Assembly: GCA_964011275.1 (NCBI GenBank)
Contig: CAXGOB010000008.1
Span: 1 to 64,000, forward strand
From: UBA7328 sp002471345
GTDB lineage: Bacteria; Bacteroidota; Bacteroidia; Chitinophagales; Saprospiraceae
DNA: 64,000 nucleotides
Direction of reading: 5' to 3'
The notes under the pieces are model-generated. The model was not told the origin of the DNA. It did not search any database and saw only the letters and a program-made list of their open reading frames with translations. Position numbers and translations under genes: made by a program. Each line of letters starts with the position of its first letter. Position 1 is the first letter of the stretch. This document shows, in pieces, positions 37,946 through 47,788 of the stretch.

Positions 37946-38869
37946 ATGTCTAAAACTTTTTCAATAGTCACATTCTTACTATCCTCTTTGATTTTCATTT
38001 CTTGTGGAGACGATGAGATAATAATCAATGAACCTTTAACCATTGCGGATATAGCTGCCGGAGATTCTCAATTTTCAACTTTGGTCTCTGCTCTTGACAG
38101 AGTGGGACTTGTGTCAGTTTTGAATGGAACCGGAACATATACTGTTTTTGCACCCACTAATTCAGCTTTTACAAATTCTGGTATTGATCTTAATTCTCTT
38201 TCAGACGAAACTTTGACTGATGTGCTTTTGTATCATGTCTTAGGAGCAACAGTTACATCAGGTGAAATTGTGGAAGGACAAACTTATGTTTCTACAGCGT
38301 CAACAGGATCCCCGAATAATACCGCGCTTTCAGCATTAATAGAAAAAACTGGAAGTGTAGTAACTATTAACCAAACAGCTACGGTTACTTCTGCAGATAT
38401 AACAGCTTCTAATGGTGTGATACATGTGATAGACAAAGTAATTCTTCCACTAGATATCGTTGGTCATGCGGTTGCAAATTCCAATTTTACATCTTTAGTT
38501 GGAGCGTTGGGTGCGGCTTCCGGAGAGTTAGTAAGTGTATTGAGTGGAGATGGTCCTTTTACAGTGTTTGCGCCTTTGAATAGTGCATTTGATGCTATTT
38601 CAGATGTGGCAGCTACATTGAGTGCTGATCAATTGTCGAAAGTCCTTACTTATCATGTTGTATCAGGGAATGTAATATCCACAGATCTTTCTAATGGAAT
38701 GAATGTAGTTACAGTAAATAGTGAAATGATCAAAATAGGAATAAGTGGTTCTTCTGTTACAATAACTGATGCCGGAGGGAATGTATCAAATGTTATTCTT
38801 ACTGATGTACAAGCCACTAATGGAGTGATTCATGTATTAGACAGCGTAATCCTACCAAAAGACTTGTAG
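37946..38869 (+). CDS. Lipoprotein with two fasciclin (FAS1) domains
   Basis: This 307-residue protein has a lipoprotein signal (FISC, C20) and two tandem FAS1 domains. Each shows the H1 box (YTVFAPTNSAF and FTVFAPLNSAF) and the C-terminal H2 box (NGVIHVIDKVILP and NGVIHVLDSVILP). FAS1 domains mediate adhesion on cell surfaces. The two copies differ enough to be an old duplication. The gene has its own strong terminator downstream and a long A tract upstream, so it is probably a single-gene transcript. Confidence 0.93.
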   Translation: MSKTFSIVTFLLSSLIFISCGDDEIIINEPLTIADIAAGDSQFSTLVSALDRVGLVSVLNGTGTYTVFAPTNSAFTNSGIDLNSLSDETLTDVLLYHVLGATVTSGEIVEGQTYVSTASTGSPNNTALSALIEKTGSVVTINQTATVTSADITASNGVIHVIDKVILPLDIVGHAVANSNFTSLVGALGAASGELVSVLSGDGPFTVFAPLNSAFDAISDVAATLSADQLSKVLTYHVVSGNVISTDLSNGMNVVTVNSEMIKIGISGSSVTITDAGGNVSNVILTDVQATNGVIHVLDSVILPKDL

Positions 38870-38894
38870 ATTGTTTTGACGTTCAATTTATATG

Positions 38895-38927
38895 AAAGGT
38901 GACTTATGTAAGAGTCACCTTTTTTTT
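38895..38927 (+). terminator. Intrinsic terminator of the fasciclin gene
   Basis: AGGTGACT (38897-38904) pairs perfectly with AGTCACCT (38913-38920), extended by flanking A/T pairs, and is followed by a run of eight T residues. Confidence 0.9.
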
Positions 38928-39102
38928 GTTACAGTAAAAATGCCATTTTGTACTTTTCAGTCGTAACTACCACATAATGAAACCACTTCAATGATTTAAA
39001 TATTGAAGCAATTCTGATAATATATAGATCAATCACTCATTTGCAAGCACAAAACCTGACATTTCATTATTTTGCCTTCACTTTTCTAAAAAGAAATAAA
39101 TA

Positions 39103-42100
39103 ATGAAAAAACTAGTCACTCTCACTATTCTAAATCTTTCTTCACTTTTACTCATAGCTCAATCATTCAATACTGAAGATTTCAAGGCTATGGAGGCTAG
39201 AAATATAGGACCTGCAGGTATGAGTGGGCGTATTACTGCTATTGATGTTGATCTTTCTGATCAGGACAGAATTTTTGTAGGTTCTGCATCAGGCGGTGTG
39301 TGGTTAAGTGAGAATGGAGGAATCTCTTGGGAGCCGATTTTTGATGATCAAGATGTGCTTTCTATAGGAGCTATAAAGATCAATCAATCAAATCCAGATG
39401 AGATATGGGTTGGAACAGGAGAGGGGAATCCTCGTAATAGCCAGAATGCAGGAGCGGGAATATTCCAATCTTTAGATGGAGGAAAAACCTGGACTTTTAA
39501 AGGGCTGAAAGATTCTCGGAATATACATCGTATCCTTTTGGATGAAAGTCGTCCAGGTACTATTTACGTAGGTGCTCAAGGCCCTCAATGGGGTAAGACA
39601 ACCGAAAGAGGTGTTTTCAAATCTACAGATGGAGGAAAAACCTGGAATAAATCACTCTATGTCAATGACGGTGTAGGAATAGCAGAAATGGTGATGGATC
39701 CAACAAACCCTAATAAGCTGATAGCTGCCATGTGGGAATTTGGACGTACTCCAGCTTTCTTTAATAGTGGAGGAAAAGGTTCAGGATTATATATCACTTA
39801 TGATGGTGGTGACAATTGGAAACGACTGAGTGACGAAGATGGATTACCCAAAGGAGATCTAGGAAGAATGGGTATAGCTATATCAGCATCAAACCCTGAT
39901 GTGGTATATGCACTTATTGAGGCCAAAGAGAATGCACTCTACAAATCATGGGATGGTGGAGAAACTTGGAAAGAACACTCTACTCATGAAAACATCGGAA
40001 ATAGACCATTTTATTACTATGAACTTTATGTAGATCCTAAAGATGAGAATCGAGTATATAGCATATACACTTATGTATCTCGAAGTAAAGATGGTGGGAA
40101 GACTTTCGATGTTATAGCTGATTATGGAAACAATGTTCACCCTGATCATCATGCTTTTTGGATATCACCTGATGACCCTTCTTATTTGATAGATGGCAAT
40201 GATGGAGGTATGAACATCTCTCATGACGGCGGCGACACATGGAGGTTTATAACCAACCTTCCAGTTGGCCAATTTTATCATGTGAATGTGGATGATGACT
40301 TCCCATACAATGTATATGGTGGGATGCAAGACAATGGTACATGGGTAGGTCCTGCTTTCACTTTGAAAAGTGGAGGTATTACTAATGGAGATTGGCAGGA
40401 AGTGTTTTTCGGAGATGGCTTTGATGCTGCAGCTAAACCGGATGATAACAGATTCGTATATGGAATGTCACAGGGAGGAAATTTGGGATTTGTAGATAAA
40501 GAAACTGGTGTGAATAAATTTATAAGACCTAATCACCCTGAAGGTACTACGTTGAGATATAATTGGAATGCCGCATTTGCACTAGAGCCAGAAACCAATT
40601 GTGGTTTGTATTATGGTAGTCAATTTGTGCACCATAGCTCTGACTGTGGAGAGAGTTGGAATATTATATCCCCTGACTTGACAACTAATGATACCAGTAA
40701 ACATCATCAAGACATTTCTGGTGGGCTCACAATTGATGCTACAAATGCAGAAAATAACACTTGTATTCTTGCTATTGCGCCTAGCACCGTAGACAAAAAA
40801 GTGATATGGGTAGGTACGGATGATGGCAACGTGCAAGTGACAAAAGATGGAGGAGACAATTGGACGAAAGTTAGCACTCGAATGCCAGGACTTCCAACTG
40901 CAGCTTGGATACCACAAATAGAATTGTCCAATACAAATGCTGAAGAGGCATTCATTGCTGTAAATAATTATAGACAAAATGATTGGTCAGCCTATATGTA
41001 TCATACCGCGGACTATGGCCGTACTTGGAGAAGGTTAGTTGATGATAGAAAGGTGAAAGGATTTGTGACATGCATCATTCAGGATAATGAAGAACCTAAT
41101 TTGTTATTCTTAGGTACTGATGTAGGATTGTATATTTCCTTTGATAAAGGTCAAAAATGGCAACACTGGAAGAACGGTTTGCCACCTGTACAGATAAGAG
41201 ATTTAGCCATTCAAGAGACTTTTGATGATTTGGTATTTGGTACATTTGGTAGAGCCTTTTGGGTATTGGATGATATAGGTCCATTACGCCAATATGCAAA
41301 AAGTAAATATACTTCTAAAGCCTTTGATGTAGTATCAGCTACAGATGGATATCTTTCTAATAATAGATCATATCAAGGTATAAGATTCATAGGACAAGCT
41401 GAATTTGTAGGTGAGAATAAGAGTACAAATGCAATGATATCCATGTGGATCAAACCAGATAGTAAAGAACCAAAAGAAGAGAAAGAAGCGAAAGAAGCGA
41501 AAGGTGATAAGAAGAAGTCAAAGAAAGAGAATTCCAAAAAGGAGATGCCTCAGAAGGAGAAAACAGACAAAAAAGATAAGAAGAAAGATGATAAAGTGAG
41601 ATTCTCAGTTATCAATTCTGATGGAGATACAGTAAGACAATTTTCAAGAGAAATAAAAGAGAAAGGATTGGTCAGAACCTCATGGAATCTTAGGACAGAT
41701 GGAGTGAGAGGCCCAAGTAGAAATGATCCTAAAAAAGATAGTGACCTTCCTTCAGGATTGTCTGCACTTCCAGGAACTTATACCATTCTCGCTACATATG
41801 GAGATGCCACTGCAGAAACTACGGTAGATGTGAAATTAGACCCTAGAGTAGACTATATCACTGATGCCGATATGATGGATATGAAAAAAGCTTATGATAA
41901 TTACAGCATAAGTATGACAAAAGCAGCAGATGCATATGACGAATTAAAAACGGCTAAAAAGTCAATCGAATTAGTAGGAAAACTTTCCGAGACAATAGAA
42001 GATGAAGAGCAGAAGAAAGAAATCAAGAAAGCTAATAAGGAAGCAAAGAAGAATTTAGAAGACCTGATGGCTTTGTATATGGATAAAGAAGGCTTAAAAG

Positions 42101-42324
42101 GAATACAACGAAATCCGAATACACTGACTAGAAATCTTGGGATGGCGCGAAGATATCTAAGAGCTTCATACGGCACTCCTACACCTAATGCTCAAGTATC
42201 AGTAGATCAGGCATTAACTCTGCTTGATGAAGTATTAGGAAAACAAGCTGAGTATATGGAAGGGGATTGGAAGACCTACAAAGAGAAAATTGACGCTGTC
42301 GACTTTGATTTGTTTAAGGATTAA
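39103..42324 (+). CDS. Secreted Asp-box (BNR/sortilin-type) propeller protein
   Basis: This 1073-residue protein has a signal peptide and at least eleven Asp-box motifs of the form SxDGGxTW (for example SENGGISW, SLDGGKTW, TYDGGDNW, SWDGGETW, TKDGGDNW), which mark blades of one or two large beta propellers like those of sortilin/VPS10 and sialidases. Such proteins are often named glycosyl hydrolase, but no catalytic residues can be named here. After the propeller comes a Lys/Glu run (about 786-835, repeated KEAKE and KKDKK), then a small beta domain and a helical C terminus. A 19-bp stretch coding for an Asp box is repeated at 39474 and 39630. No sorting domain is seen. Confidence 0.85.
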   Translation: MKKLVTLTILNLSSLLLIAQSFNTEDFKAMEARNIGPAGMSGRITAIDVDLSDQDRIFVGSASGGVWLSENGGISWEPIFDDQDVLSIGAIKINQSNPDEIWVGTGEGNPRNSQNAGAGIFQSLDGGKTWTFKGLKDSRNIHRILLDESRPGTIYVGAQGPQWGKTTERGVFKSTDGGKTWNKSLYVNDGVGIAEMVMDPTNPNKLIAAMWEFGRTPAFFNSGGKGSGLYITYDGGDNWKRLSDEDGLPKGDLGRMGIAISASNPDVVYALIEAKENALYKSWDGGETWKEHSTHENIGNRPFYYYELYVDPKDENRVYSIYTYVSRSKDGGKTFDVIADYGNNVHPDHHAFWISPDDPSYLIDGNDGGMNISHDGGDTWRFITNLPVGQFYHVNVDDDFPYNVYGGMQDNGTWVGPAFTLKSGGITNGDWQEVFFGDGFDAAAKPDDNRFVYGMSQGGNLGFVDKETGVNKFIRPNHPEGTTLRYNWNAAFALEPETNCGLYYGSQFVHHSSDCGESWNIISPDLTTNDTSKHHQDISGGLTIDATNAENNTCILAIAPSTVDKKVIWVGTDDGNVQVTKDGGDNWTKVSTRMPGLPTAAWIPQIELSNTNAEEAFIAVNNYRQNDWSAYMYHTADYGRTWRRLVDDRKVKGFVTCIIQDNEEPNLLFLGTDVGLYISFDKGQKWQHWKNGLPPVQIRDLAIQETFDDLVFGTFGRAFWVLDDIGPLRQYAKSKYTSKAFDVVSATDGYLSNNRSYQGIRFIGQAEFVGENKSTNAMISMWIKPDSKEPKEEKEAKEAKGDKKKSKKENSKKEMPQKEKTDKKDKKKDDKVRFSVINSDGDTVRQFSREIKEKGLVRTSWNLRTDGVRGPSRNDPKKDSDLPSGLSALPGTYTILATYGDATAETTVDVKLDPRVDYITDADMMDMKKAYDNYSISMTKAADAYDELKTAKKSIELVGKLSETIEDEEQKKEIKKANKEAKKNLEDLMALYMDKEGLKGIQRNPNTLTRNLGMARRYLRASYGTPTPNAQVSVDQALTLLDEVLGKQAEYMEGDWKTYKEKIDAVDFDLFKD

Positions 42325-42379
42325 TGGAATTGTAAAAGGACTATTCAAAATTGATCTCAAACTGCTGTAGAATACATTC

Positions 42380-42394
42380 ATCACAATTTGTGAT
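42380..42394. repeat. 15-bp palindrome upstream of the sulfatase
   Basis: ATCACAATTTGTGAT is a perfect palindrome around a central T, 57 nt before the sulfatase start. It could be an operator. Its half-sites are the inverse arrangement of a Crp site, so no regulator is assigned. Confidence 0.4.
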
Positions 42395-42450
42395 TATTGT
42401 CCTATTATAGGTTTTAATAAAAATTGAAATTTTATCAATTCCATTGATTT

Positions 42451-43845
42451 ATGGGATTCCTTATGAACAAAAGCTTAATCTTCTTCATCGGTTTTGTTTT
42501 GCTTCTTCTTTCTTGGAGAAACCAAGACATTGACGTAAAACCCAATATTATTCTCATAAATATTGACGATTTAGGTTGGAAGGATTTGGGCTTTATGGGG
42601 AGTGACTATTATAATACACCCAATATTGATAAACTGTCTCAACTCGGGATGCAATTCTCAAATGGTTATGCTGCCGCTGCCAATTGTGCTCCTAGCAGGG
42701 CGAGTTTAATGACTGGCAAATGGCCAACCCATCATGGCATTTATACTGTCGGATCCTCAAAAAGAGGAAAATCAAAAGATAGATTAATCATTCCTACCCC
42801 TAACAAAACAACATTAGCTCAAGACGAAACTACACTAGCACAAATATTGAATAAAGATGGATATTTTACTATTCATGCTGGCAAATGGCATTTAAGTGAT
42901 TCTCCTATTTCGTTTGGTTTTGATCTGAATATTGGTGGTGGGCATAATGGTCATCCCAAAAGCTATTATCCTCCATATAAGAATGTCGGTATTAATGGAG
43001 ACAAATATCTTACAGATCAAATTATGGAGAAGGCCATAGAGTCTGTAGACTCGGTCAACGAACCTTTTTTTCTTTATTATGCCCCATATGCAGTACATAC
43101 ACCAATTCAACCAATTGATAGTTTATTACCCAATTATGAGAATAAGCAGTCAGAGATTGGTCAGAATAATATGGGATATGCTACGATGATTGAAAATCTA
43201 GATAGAAATATTGGTTTATTGATTCAAAATCTTAATGAAAGAAGATTGTTTAAAAACGCTCTCATCATTTTTACATCTGATAACGGAGGACTTTTTGGAA
43301 TAACTAACCAACATCCCTTGAGAGCTGGAAAAGGAAGTTATTATGAAGGCGGAATACGAGAGCCTTTCTTTTTTGTTTGGCAAGATAAGATAAGAGCAAA
43401 AAGCAAGTCTAATATTCCTATAACCAACCTTGATATTTTGCCTACAATTTTAGCATGTACAGGGATTGAAATGAATAATGATGAATACGACGGTGTAAAC
43501 CTTTTACCAATATTACTTGATAACAAATCTGAATTAGACCGTCCTCTATTCTGGCACTTCCCAATATATTTACAAGCTTACAAAAACCATAACAGTGAAA
43601 ATCGTGATTCTCTATTTAGAACACGACCTGGTTCAGTGATTAGATTTGGAAAGTGGAAACTTCATTATTATTTTGAACAAAATGAAATAGAACTCTATAA
43701 CCTGGATGATGATATTGGAGAGAAAAATGACTTATCTAAAATAGAAACAATCAAAAAGAAAGAGTTGCTAATGTTGCTTCAGAATTGGTGGAAAGAGACA
43801 AATGCCCCAATTCCGAAAGAAAGGAATCCAGATTACGTGGAATAG
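42451..43845 (+). CDS. Type I sulfatase (arylsulfatase A family), secreted
   Basis: This 464-residue protein has an N-terminal hydrophobic export segment (about 6-22), the metal-binding DD pair in ILINIDDLGWKD, and the sulfatase signature CAPSRASLMTGKW, where C79 would be converted to formylglycine, the catalytic residue. Further ligands lie in IIFTSDNGG and AGKWHLSD. It would remove sulfate from a polysaccharide or small ester in the periplasm. The maturase that makes formylglycine is not in this window. An ATG five codons in is an alternative start. Confidence 0.93.
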   Translation: MGFLMNKSLIFFIGFVLLLLSWRNQDIDVKPNIILINIDDLGWKDLGFMGSDYYNTPNIDKLSQLGMQFSNGYAAAANCAPSRASLMTGKWPTHHGIYTVGSSKRGKSKDRLIIPTPNKTTLAQDETTLAQILNKDGYFTIHAGKWHLSDSPISFGFDLNIGGGHNGHPKSYYPPYKNVGINGDKYLTDQIMEKAIESVDSVNEPFFLYYAPYAVHTPIQPIDSLLPNYENKQSEIGQNNMGYATMIENLDRNIGLLIQNLNERRLFKNALIIFTSDNGGLFGITNQHPLRAGKGSYYEGGIREPFFFVWQDKIRAKSKSNIPITNLDILPTILACTGIEMNNDEYDGVNLLPILLDNKSELDRPLFWHFPIYLQAYKNHNSENRDSLFRTRPGSVIRFGKWKLHYYFEQNEIELYNLDDDIGEKNDLSKIETIKKKELLMLLQNWWKETNAPIPKERNPDYVE

Positions 43846-43900
43846 TTTTTTAATCACAATGATAGAAGACAAGGCTTTTATTTGGAGGCAACGTTTTTCG

Positions 43901-45010
43901 CTAAAATGGATTTTGATGATCTGGATTGTTGATGAAATCTAAGTCTTCTAAGGTTCTTATAAATGCAATAAGTGCAGCCCTATCTTCATCACTCATCGTA
44001 AGAGGTCTGAGGACCGGGGCCAAATTATCTGTGGGATGTCCTCCAGTGATATAATGGTCTATGACTTCATCTAAAGTCTCAAATCTGCCGTCATGCATAT
44101 AAGGTGCAGAATGAAAAATGTTGCGAAGTGTAGGTGTCCTCATCATTCCATTATCAAATAGATTTCCACTTATTTCTCCTAGGCCATTATCTTTAAATGT
44201 GTTGTCCCCTACGGGAGTTTGGATTCCATTATTAAAATATTCATTAGTAGTAAATAAAGGGGCATTATGGCAATGACCACATTCAGCATGTCGATTTATA
44301 TCTTCATCAATATCAAAGAAAATGTCATGTCCTTGAAGTTCTTGATCAGTAAATACAGCATCTCCACGAATCACTTGATCATATTTAGAGTTGCCACTGC
44401 TTATAAGTGTTCGTTCGAATTGGGCAATGGCTTTAGATGCTAATTCTCTATCAATTTCCAGTATGTTTTCTATTCCAAATGCCTTTCTAAACAATGATGG
44501 ATAAGTGTTATTATTTCTCAATTTTTGCTCTATTTCTATCCAGTCAGCTTCCAGTTCCACAGGATCCTCAACAGGAAGTAATGCTTGATGCTCAAGTATG
44601 TCCGATCTGCCATCCCAAAAAAGACCACTGTTTACGAATCCTATATTCAATAGTGTCATCGAACTTCGAATTGTAGAATTTCCGCTTACACCCAAGCTCA
44701 ATGCTAAGTTGTCAGTAAAATTACCAACTGGTAAATGGCAAAAAGAACAGGACAAAGTGCTATCTACTGATAGAATGGGGTCATAAAAAAGAAGCCTCCC
44801 TAAGTCTACTCCTTCCACAGTATTCGGGTTGTCGGGTGGGATATCCATTTGTGGAAAGTTATCAGGAATGTTAAGATTAAAATCGGAAGGGTTATATTCT
44901 ATGTGAGTGAGATCATCAGGATCTATATTAGGCCCATTGGACATAGATTTGTCACCACAGCTTAACCAAAGAGATGATATAAGAAACCATATGACCCATT
45001 TTGAATTCAT
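43901..45010 (-). CDS. Dihaem cytochrome c peroxidase (MauG/CcpA family), lipoprotein
   Basis: This 369-residue protein has a lipoprotein signal (LWLSC, C18) and two CxxCH haem c sites: C88-C91-H92 (SCSFCHLP) and C243-C246-H247 (CGHCHNAP). The segments RLLFYDPILS and MRTPTLRNIFHSAPYMHDG (a distal-loop methionine and histidine region) are typical of the family. These periplasmic enzymes reduce hydrogen peroxide with electrons from small cytochromes, while MauG relatives oxidise protein tryptophans. It converges on the sulfatase gene and seems to be a single transcript. Cytochrome c maturation genes are not in the window. Confidence 0.93.
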   Translation of the reverse strand: MNSKWVIWFLISSLWLSCGDKSMSNGPNIDPDDLTHIEYNPSDFNLNIPDNFPQMDIPPDNPNTVEGVDLGRLLFYDPILSVDSTLSCSFCHLPVGNFTDNLALSLGVSGNSTIRSSMTLLNIGFVNSGLFWDGRSDILEHQALLPVEDPVELEADWIEIEQKLRNNNTYPSLFRKAFGIENILEIDRELASKAIAQFERTLISSGNSKYDQVIRGDAVFTDQELQGHDIFFDIDEDINRHAECGHCHNAPLFTTNEYFNNGIQTPVGDNTFKDNGLGEISGNLFDNGMMRTPTLRNIFHSAPYMHDGRFETLDEVIDHYITGGHPTDNLAPVLRPLTMSDEDRAALIAFIRTLEDLDFINNPDHQNPF

Positions 45011-45535
45011 AATCTTATAACGAAGTATCAGTCACATTAGTTGAAGATAATTTTTGAAAATATAGATGCTATGCATTGAATCTAATTCTACTAATTTTAA
45101 GAGCCAATAGGCATAAAATGAATTCTATACAACAATGTAATATTGGATCATGAGTGTTGATTATAACAGACTTGATTTATCTTATGGATCATTTAGAACA
45201 TCCAGATTTGCCTTCTGATGACAAGAAATAAATCATCGACTTATTAACGAAGTCCAATATTAAATTGGACCTATGATTCACTCAGCTTGTTCATGATATT
45301 ATTGATGCTTTCAGCCTATTCCTTATTGTGAGGTTGCTTACTCTTGAACTCAGCACTCTTAATATTTTAAGGTCAACTATTCCTCATACTTTGAAAAAGA
45401 AAGTCTCAAGTGAACAGGGTGTTGGAATGATTGCTATGTAAACTTTTTCAGTAATTAGCAGCTTTTCTATTCCCATTTCACTCTTTGCTATTGTGGCTTT
45501 TTTGAAGGTAGCTTCATGTCTCAAAAAATGTAATA
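45011..45535. other. Gene-free stretch, possible decayed reading frame
   Basis: About 525 nt without a supported gene. A plus-strand frame from the ATG at 45184 (MDHLEHPDLPSDDKK) is broken by stops at 45229 and 45274 and then stays open to 45441. It could be the remnant of a small gene, but I recognise no family in it, and the rest is AT-rich sequence with nothing I can name. Confidence 0.4.
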
Positions 45536-45571
45536 AAAATAGAGATGACCATATTAAATCACCTCTATTTT
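45536..45571 (-). terminator. Intrinsic terminator of the pirin operon
   Basis: A 13-bp stem with a single mismatch (AAAATAGAGATGA with TCACCTCTATTTT, 10-nt loop) lies 35 nt past the pirin stop codon. On the minus strand it ends in a T-rich run. Confidence 0.7.
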
Positions 45572-45605
45572 GTAAGGTTCCGGTGGTTTCAATTCTATCA
45601 GAATA

Positions 45606-46619
45606 TCATTTAGCTTCTTCCTTGCCATCACTATGCAAAGCAAATCTCCCTTTACTTCTAGAATGAACAACTTCAGTTTCTGCCCAAGGCCATCCACCGA
45701 ATTGGGTTTTGCCGTAATCTTTCATTGCTTGCCTAATTTCTTCTTGTGTATTCATGACAAACGGACCGTGTTGCGCAACAGGTTCACCTATTGGTTTTCC
45801 TTCCAGAATCAAAAAATAAGCATCTTGATTACCATTTTGAATTTCTATATCCTCACTTGAAGCAAGCTCTATCATATGATCAGAGGTTATGTTTTGATCT
45901 TCTATTTGAAAACTTTCTCCTTTATAAAAGAATAGAGAGCGGTTAGCTTCTGGGTTTGTTTTAGGCAACTTCCAATTTGCACCTGCTTCCATTTTTACGG
46001 TATAAACACCAACAGAATTATGTGGGTTTGCCGCCCATGAATTTGGAGTAGGGCCCAAGGCTTCAACATCATCTATTTTGCCAGCAATGATCTGTATTGA
46101 CGTTTTTCTATTTGATGAATCTGAATGATTGATTACAGGTATATCTTCATTCCAAAGCATTTTGAAATGGGGGTCTACCATTTTGGACTGTTTGGGAAGG
46201 TTAAGCCAAATTTGAAAAATCTCCAATGGATTTCCTTTTTTCTCTTCTATTAACGGGAACATCTCAGAATGTTGAATCCCTTTCCCAGCAGTCATCCATT
46301 GTACATCTCCTCCCATAAATCGACCCGCAGCACCAAGAGAATCAGAATGATCAACTACACCTTCCTTGTTTATAGTTATGGTTTCAAATCCTCTGTGGGG
46401 ATGATATGGGAATCCTGGAATGGTGCGGCCATGATACATTCTCCACCCATCTTTAACTGTGAAGTCTTGACCAATATTTCTCTGATTTAGCTCTTCTATA
46501 TCCACACCCATCGAAGAATTTCCATTCGGATACTCATCTCTATGGTAAGCACAAAATAAAAATGGATCCTGAGTCTTCCATGGGAAACCTAAAGGTTCTA
46601 TGCTCAATATTTTATTCAT
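45606..46619 (-). CDS. Pirin family protein (bicupin)
   Basis: This 337-residue protein carries the pirin metal site: FPYHPHRGFETITI, then DHSDSLG and MTAGKGIQHSEM in the N-terminal cupin, which together give the His/His/His/Glu iron ligands. The second cupin domain (about 190-300) is degenerate. Pirins are iron-binding proteins used as redox sensors or quercetinase-type dioxygenases. It is 17 nt downstream of a DoxX gene and followed by a terminator, so the operon ends here. Usually cytoplasmic. The substrate, if any, is unknown. Confidence 0.92.
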   Translation of the reverse strand: MNKILSIEPLGFPWKTQDPFLFCAYHRDEYPNGNSSMGVDIEELNQRNIGQDFTVKDGWRMYHGRTIPGFPYHPHRGFETITINKEGVVDHSDSLGAAGRFMGGDVQWMTAGKGIQHSEMFPLIEEKKGNPLEIFQIWLNLPKQSKMVDPHFKMLWNEDIPVINHSDSSNRKTSIQIIAGKIDDVEALGPTPNSWAANPHNSVGVYTVKMEAGANWKLPKTNPEANRSLFFYKGESFQIEDQNITSDHMIELASSEDIEIQNGNQDAYFLILEGKPIGEPVAQHGPFVMNTQEEIRQAMKDYGKTQFGGWPWAETEVVHSRSKGRFALHSDGKEEAK

Positions 46620-46636
46620 AACTGTCTAATTTTTTA

Positions 46637-47011
46637 TTATGGTTTTAATATTTGATTATACACTTCCTTGTTTTGTATCAATAGAAAAATATTCATAGTT
46701 ACAGCAATGACAGCTCCTCCAATTCCAGTAATATCTAAAAAGAGATGGAATAAAAAGGCATTGAGTATAACAGGAAAAATAACAATTAGAGCCAGTGATT
46801 GATATTTGTTTAGAAGTAATAAGAGTCCAGTTATAATTTCTACTATCGCTACAATGACCATGATATATCCACTTTTGATTAAGGCTCCCATAAATTCAGC
46901 TGCAGCTTCTGGTAGTGGAGGTAAAGGCATAAATTGAAGAAATTTATTCAACCCAAAAATGACTAACATCAGACCCAATAGTATTCTGATGATTAATTTT
47001 GCTTTTTCCAT
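46637..47011 (-). CDS. DoxX family membrane protein
   Basis: This 124-residue protein has four membrane helices in the DoxX pattern: LIIRILLGLMLVIFGLNKFL first, then GYIMVIVAIVEIITGLLLLL with the typical E-x-x-x-G, and two more. DoxX-type proteins are linked to quinone-dependent redox chemistry and stress in several bacteria. It lies between the Crp/Fnr-type regulator (83 nt upstream) and pirin (17 nt downstream) in the same direction. Joint regulation by the neighbouring regulator is likely but unproven. Confidence 0.88.
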   Translation of the reverse strand: MEKAKLIIRILLGLMLVIFGLNKFLQFMPLPPLPEAAAEFMGALIKSGYIMVIVAIVEIITGLLLLLNKYQSLALIVIFPVILNAFLFHLFLDITGIGGAVIAVTMNIFLLIQNKEVYNQILKP

Positions 47012-47094
47012 AAGTCCTAAATTTTGTTTGGCACAAAAGTCAGTACTTACATAAAGCTATGCATTCATGTAGATTAACAAATTGATGATTAAGT

Positions 47095-47634
47095 TTATTT
47101 TTTTCTGGCTTGTATACCCCTAATTGTACTTAAAGCTTGTGGAGTCACTCCTAAGTAAGATGCAATCATACGTTGTGGAACACGGTTTGGCAGGTCGGGA
47201 TATGATATTAAAAATTGTTCATATCGTTCTCTTGCGGATGCACTCATTAACATTAATACCCTTCTTTGTAATACTGCTATTCTCCTTGACAATAAATGTG
47301 TATTTCTTTGTAATTGATCAGTGGTTAGGTTAGCAATTTTGAAACATCTCTTATCGAAAACAACAACTTCTGAATCCTCTAAACAGTCAATAAAAAGTTC
47401 TGCGGGTTGATGGAATTCTTGTGATTCGATATCTGCTATTAACCAACCTTTAGAAGCAAACATAAAAATATGCTCTTTTCCTTTTTCATCAATGGTGTAA
47501 CTTCTGAGTAGTCCTTCTTTGACGAAAAAGGATACATCGGTATTTGCACCGGCACTTTGGAGAATTTTCCCCTTCTTGAAATGCACTGTTTTTGCATTTG
47601 AGTCCAGAGTTAGTATTTCTTTTAGAGTATCCAT
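47095..47634 (-). CDS. Crp/Fnr family transcriptional regulator
   Basis: This 179-residue protein has an N-terminal cyclic-nucleotide-binding-type jelly roll (FKKGKILQSAGANTDVSFFV) and a short C-terminal helix-turn-helix (RMIASYLGVTPQALSTIRG). It lacks the N-terminal cysteine cluster of true FNR, so it should not sense oxygen by that route. Many Bacteroidota regulators of this form control small redox or stress operons next to them. The DoxX and pirin genes downstream are the obvious candidates. Length is a little short because the helical linker is compact. Confidence 0.9.
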   Translation of the reverse strand: MDTLKEILTLDSNAKTVHFKKGKILQSAGANTDVSFFVKEGLLRSYTIDEKGKEHIFMFASKGWLIADIESQEFHQPAELFIDCLEDSEVVVFDKRCFKIANLTTDQLQRNTHLLSRRIAVLQRRVLMLMSASARERYEQFLISYPDLPNRVPQRMIASYLGVTPQALSTIRGIQARKK

Positions 47635-47788
47635 TAATCCTTAGTGCGATGTTAAGCTTTCGATTGTTTTTTAGAAATATTCATTGGCTTACTATTTTGA
47701 TTAAACCATGGATGGCGACATTTTTTTTAAGATGTGATGTAACTTAATGATTTAAACAGAGTACAAATAACATATGTAACATTTACAT

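Noticed and set aside
40582..40977. Minus-strand 131-codon frame inside the Asp-box protein
   Set aside because: Antisense shadow of a well-supported gene; its composition mirrors the repeats of the real frame.
42380..42394. Crp binding site
   Set aside because: The half-sites are in the inverse order and spacing of TGTGA-N6-TCACA.
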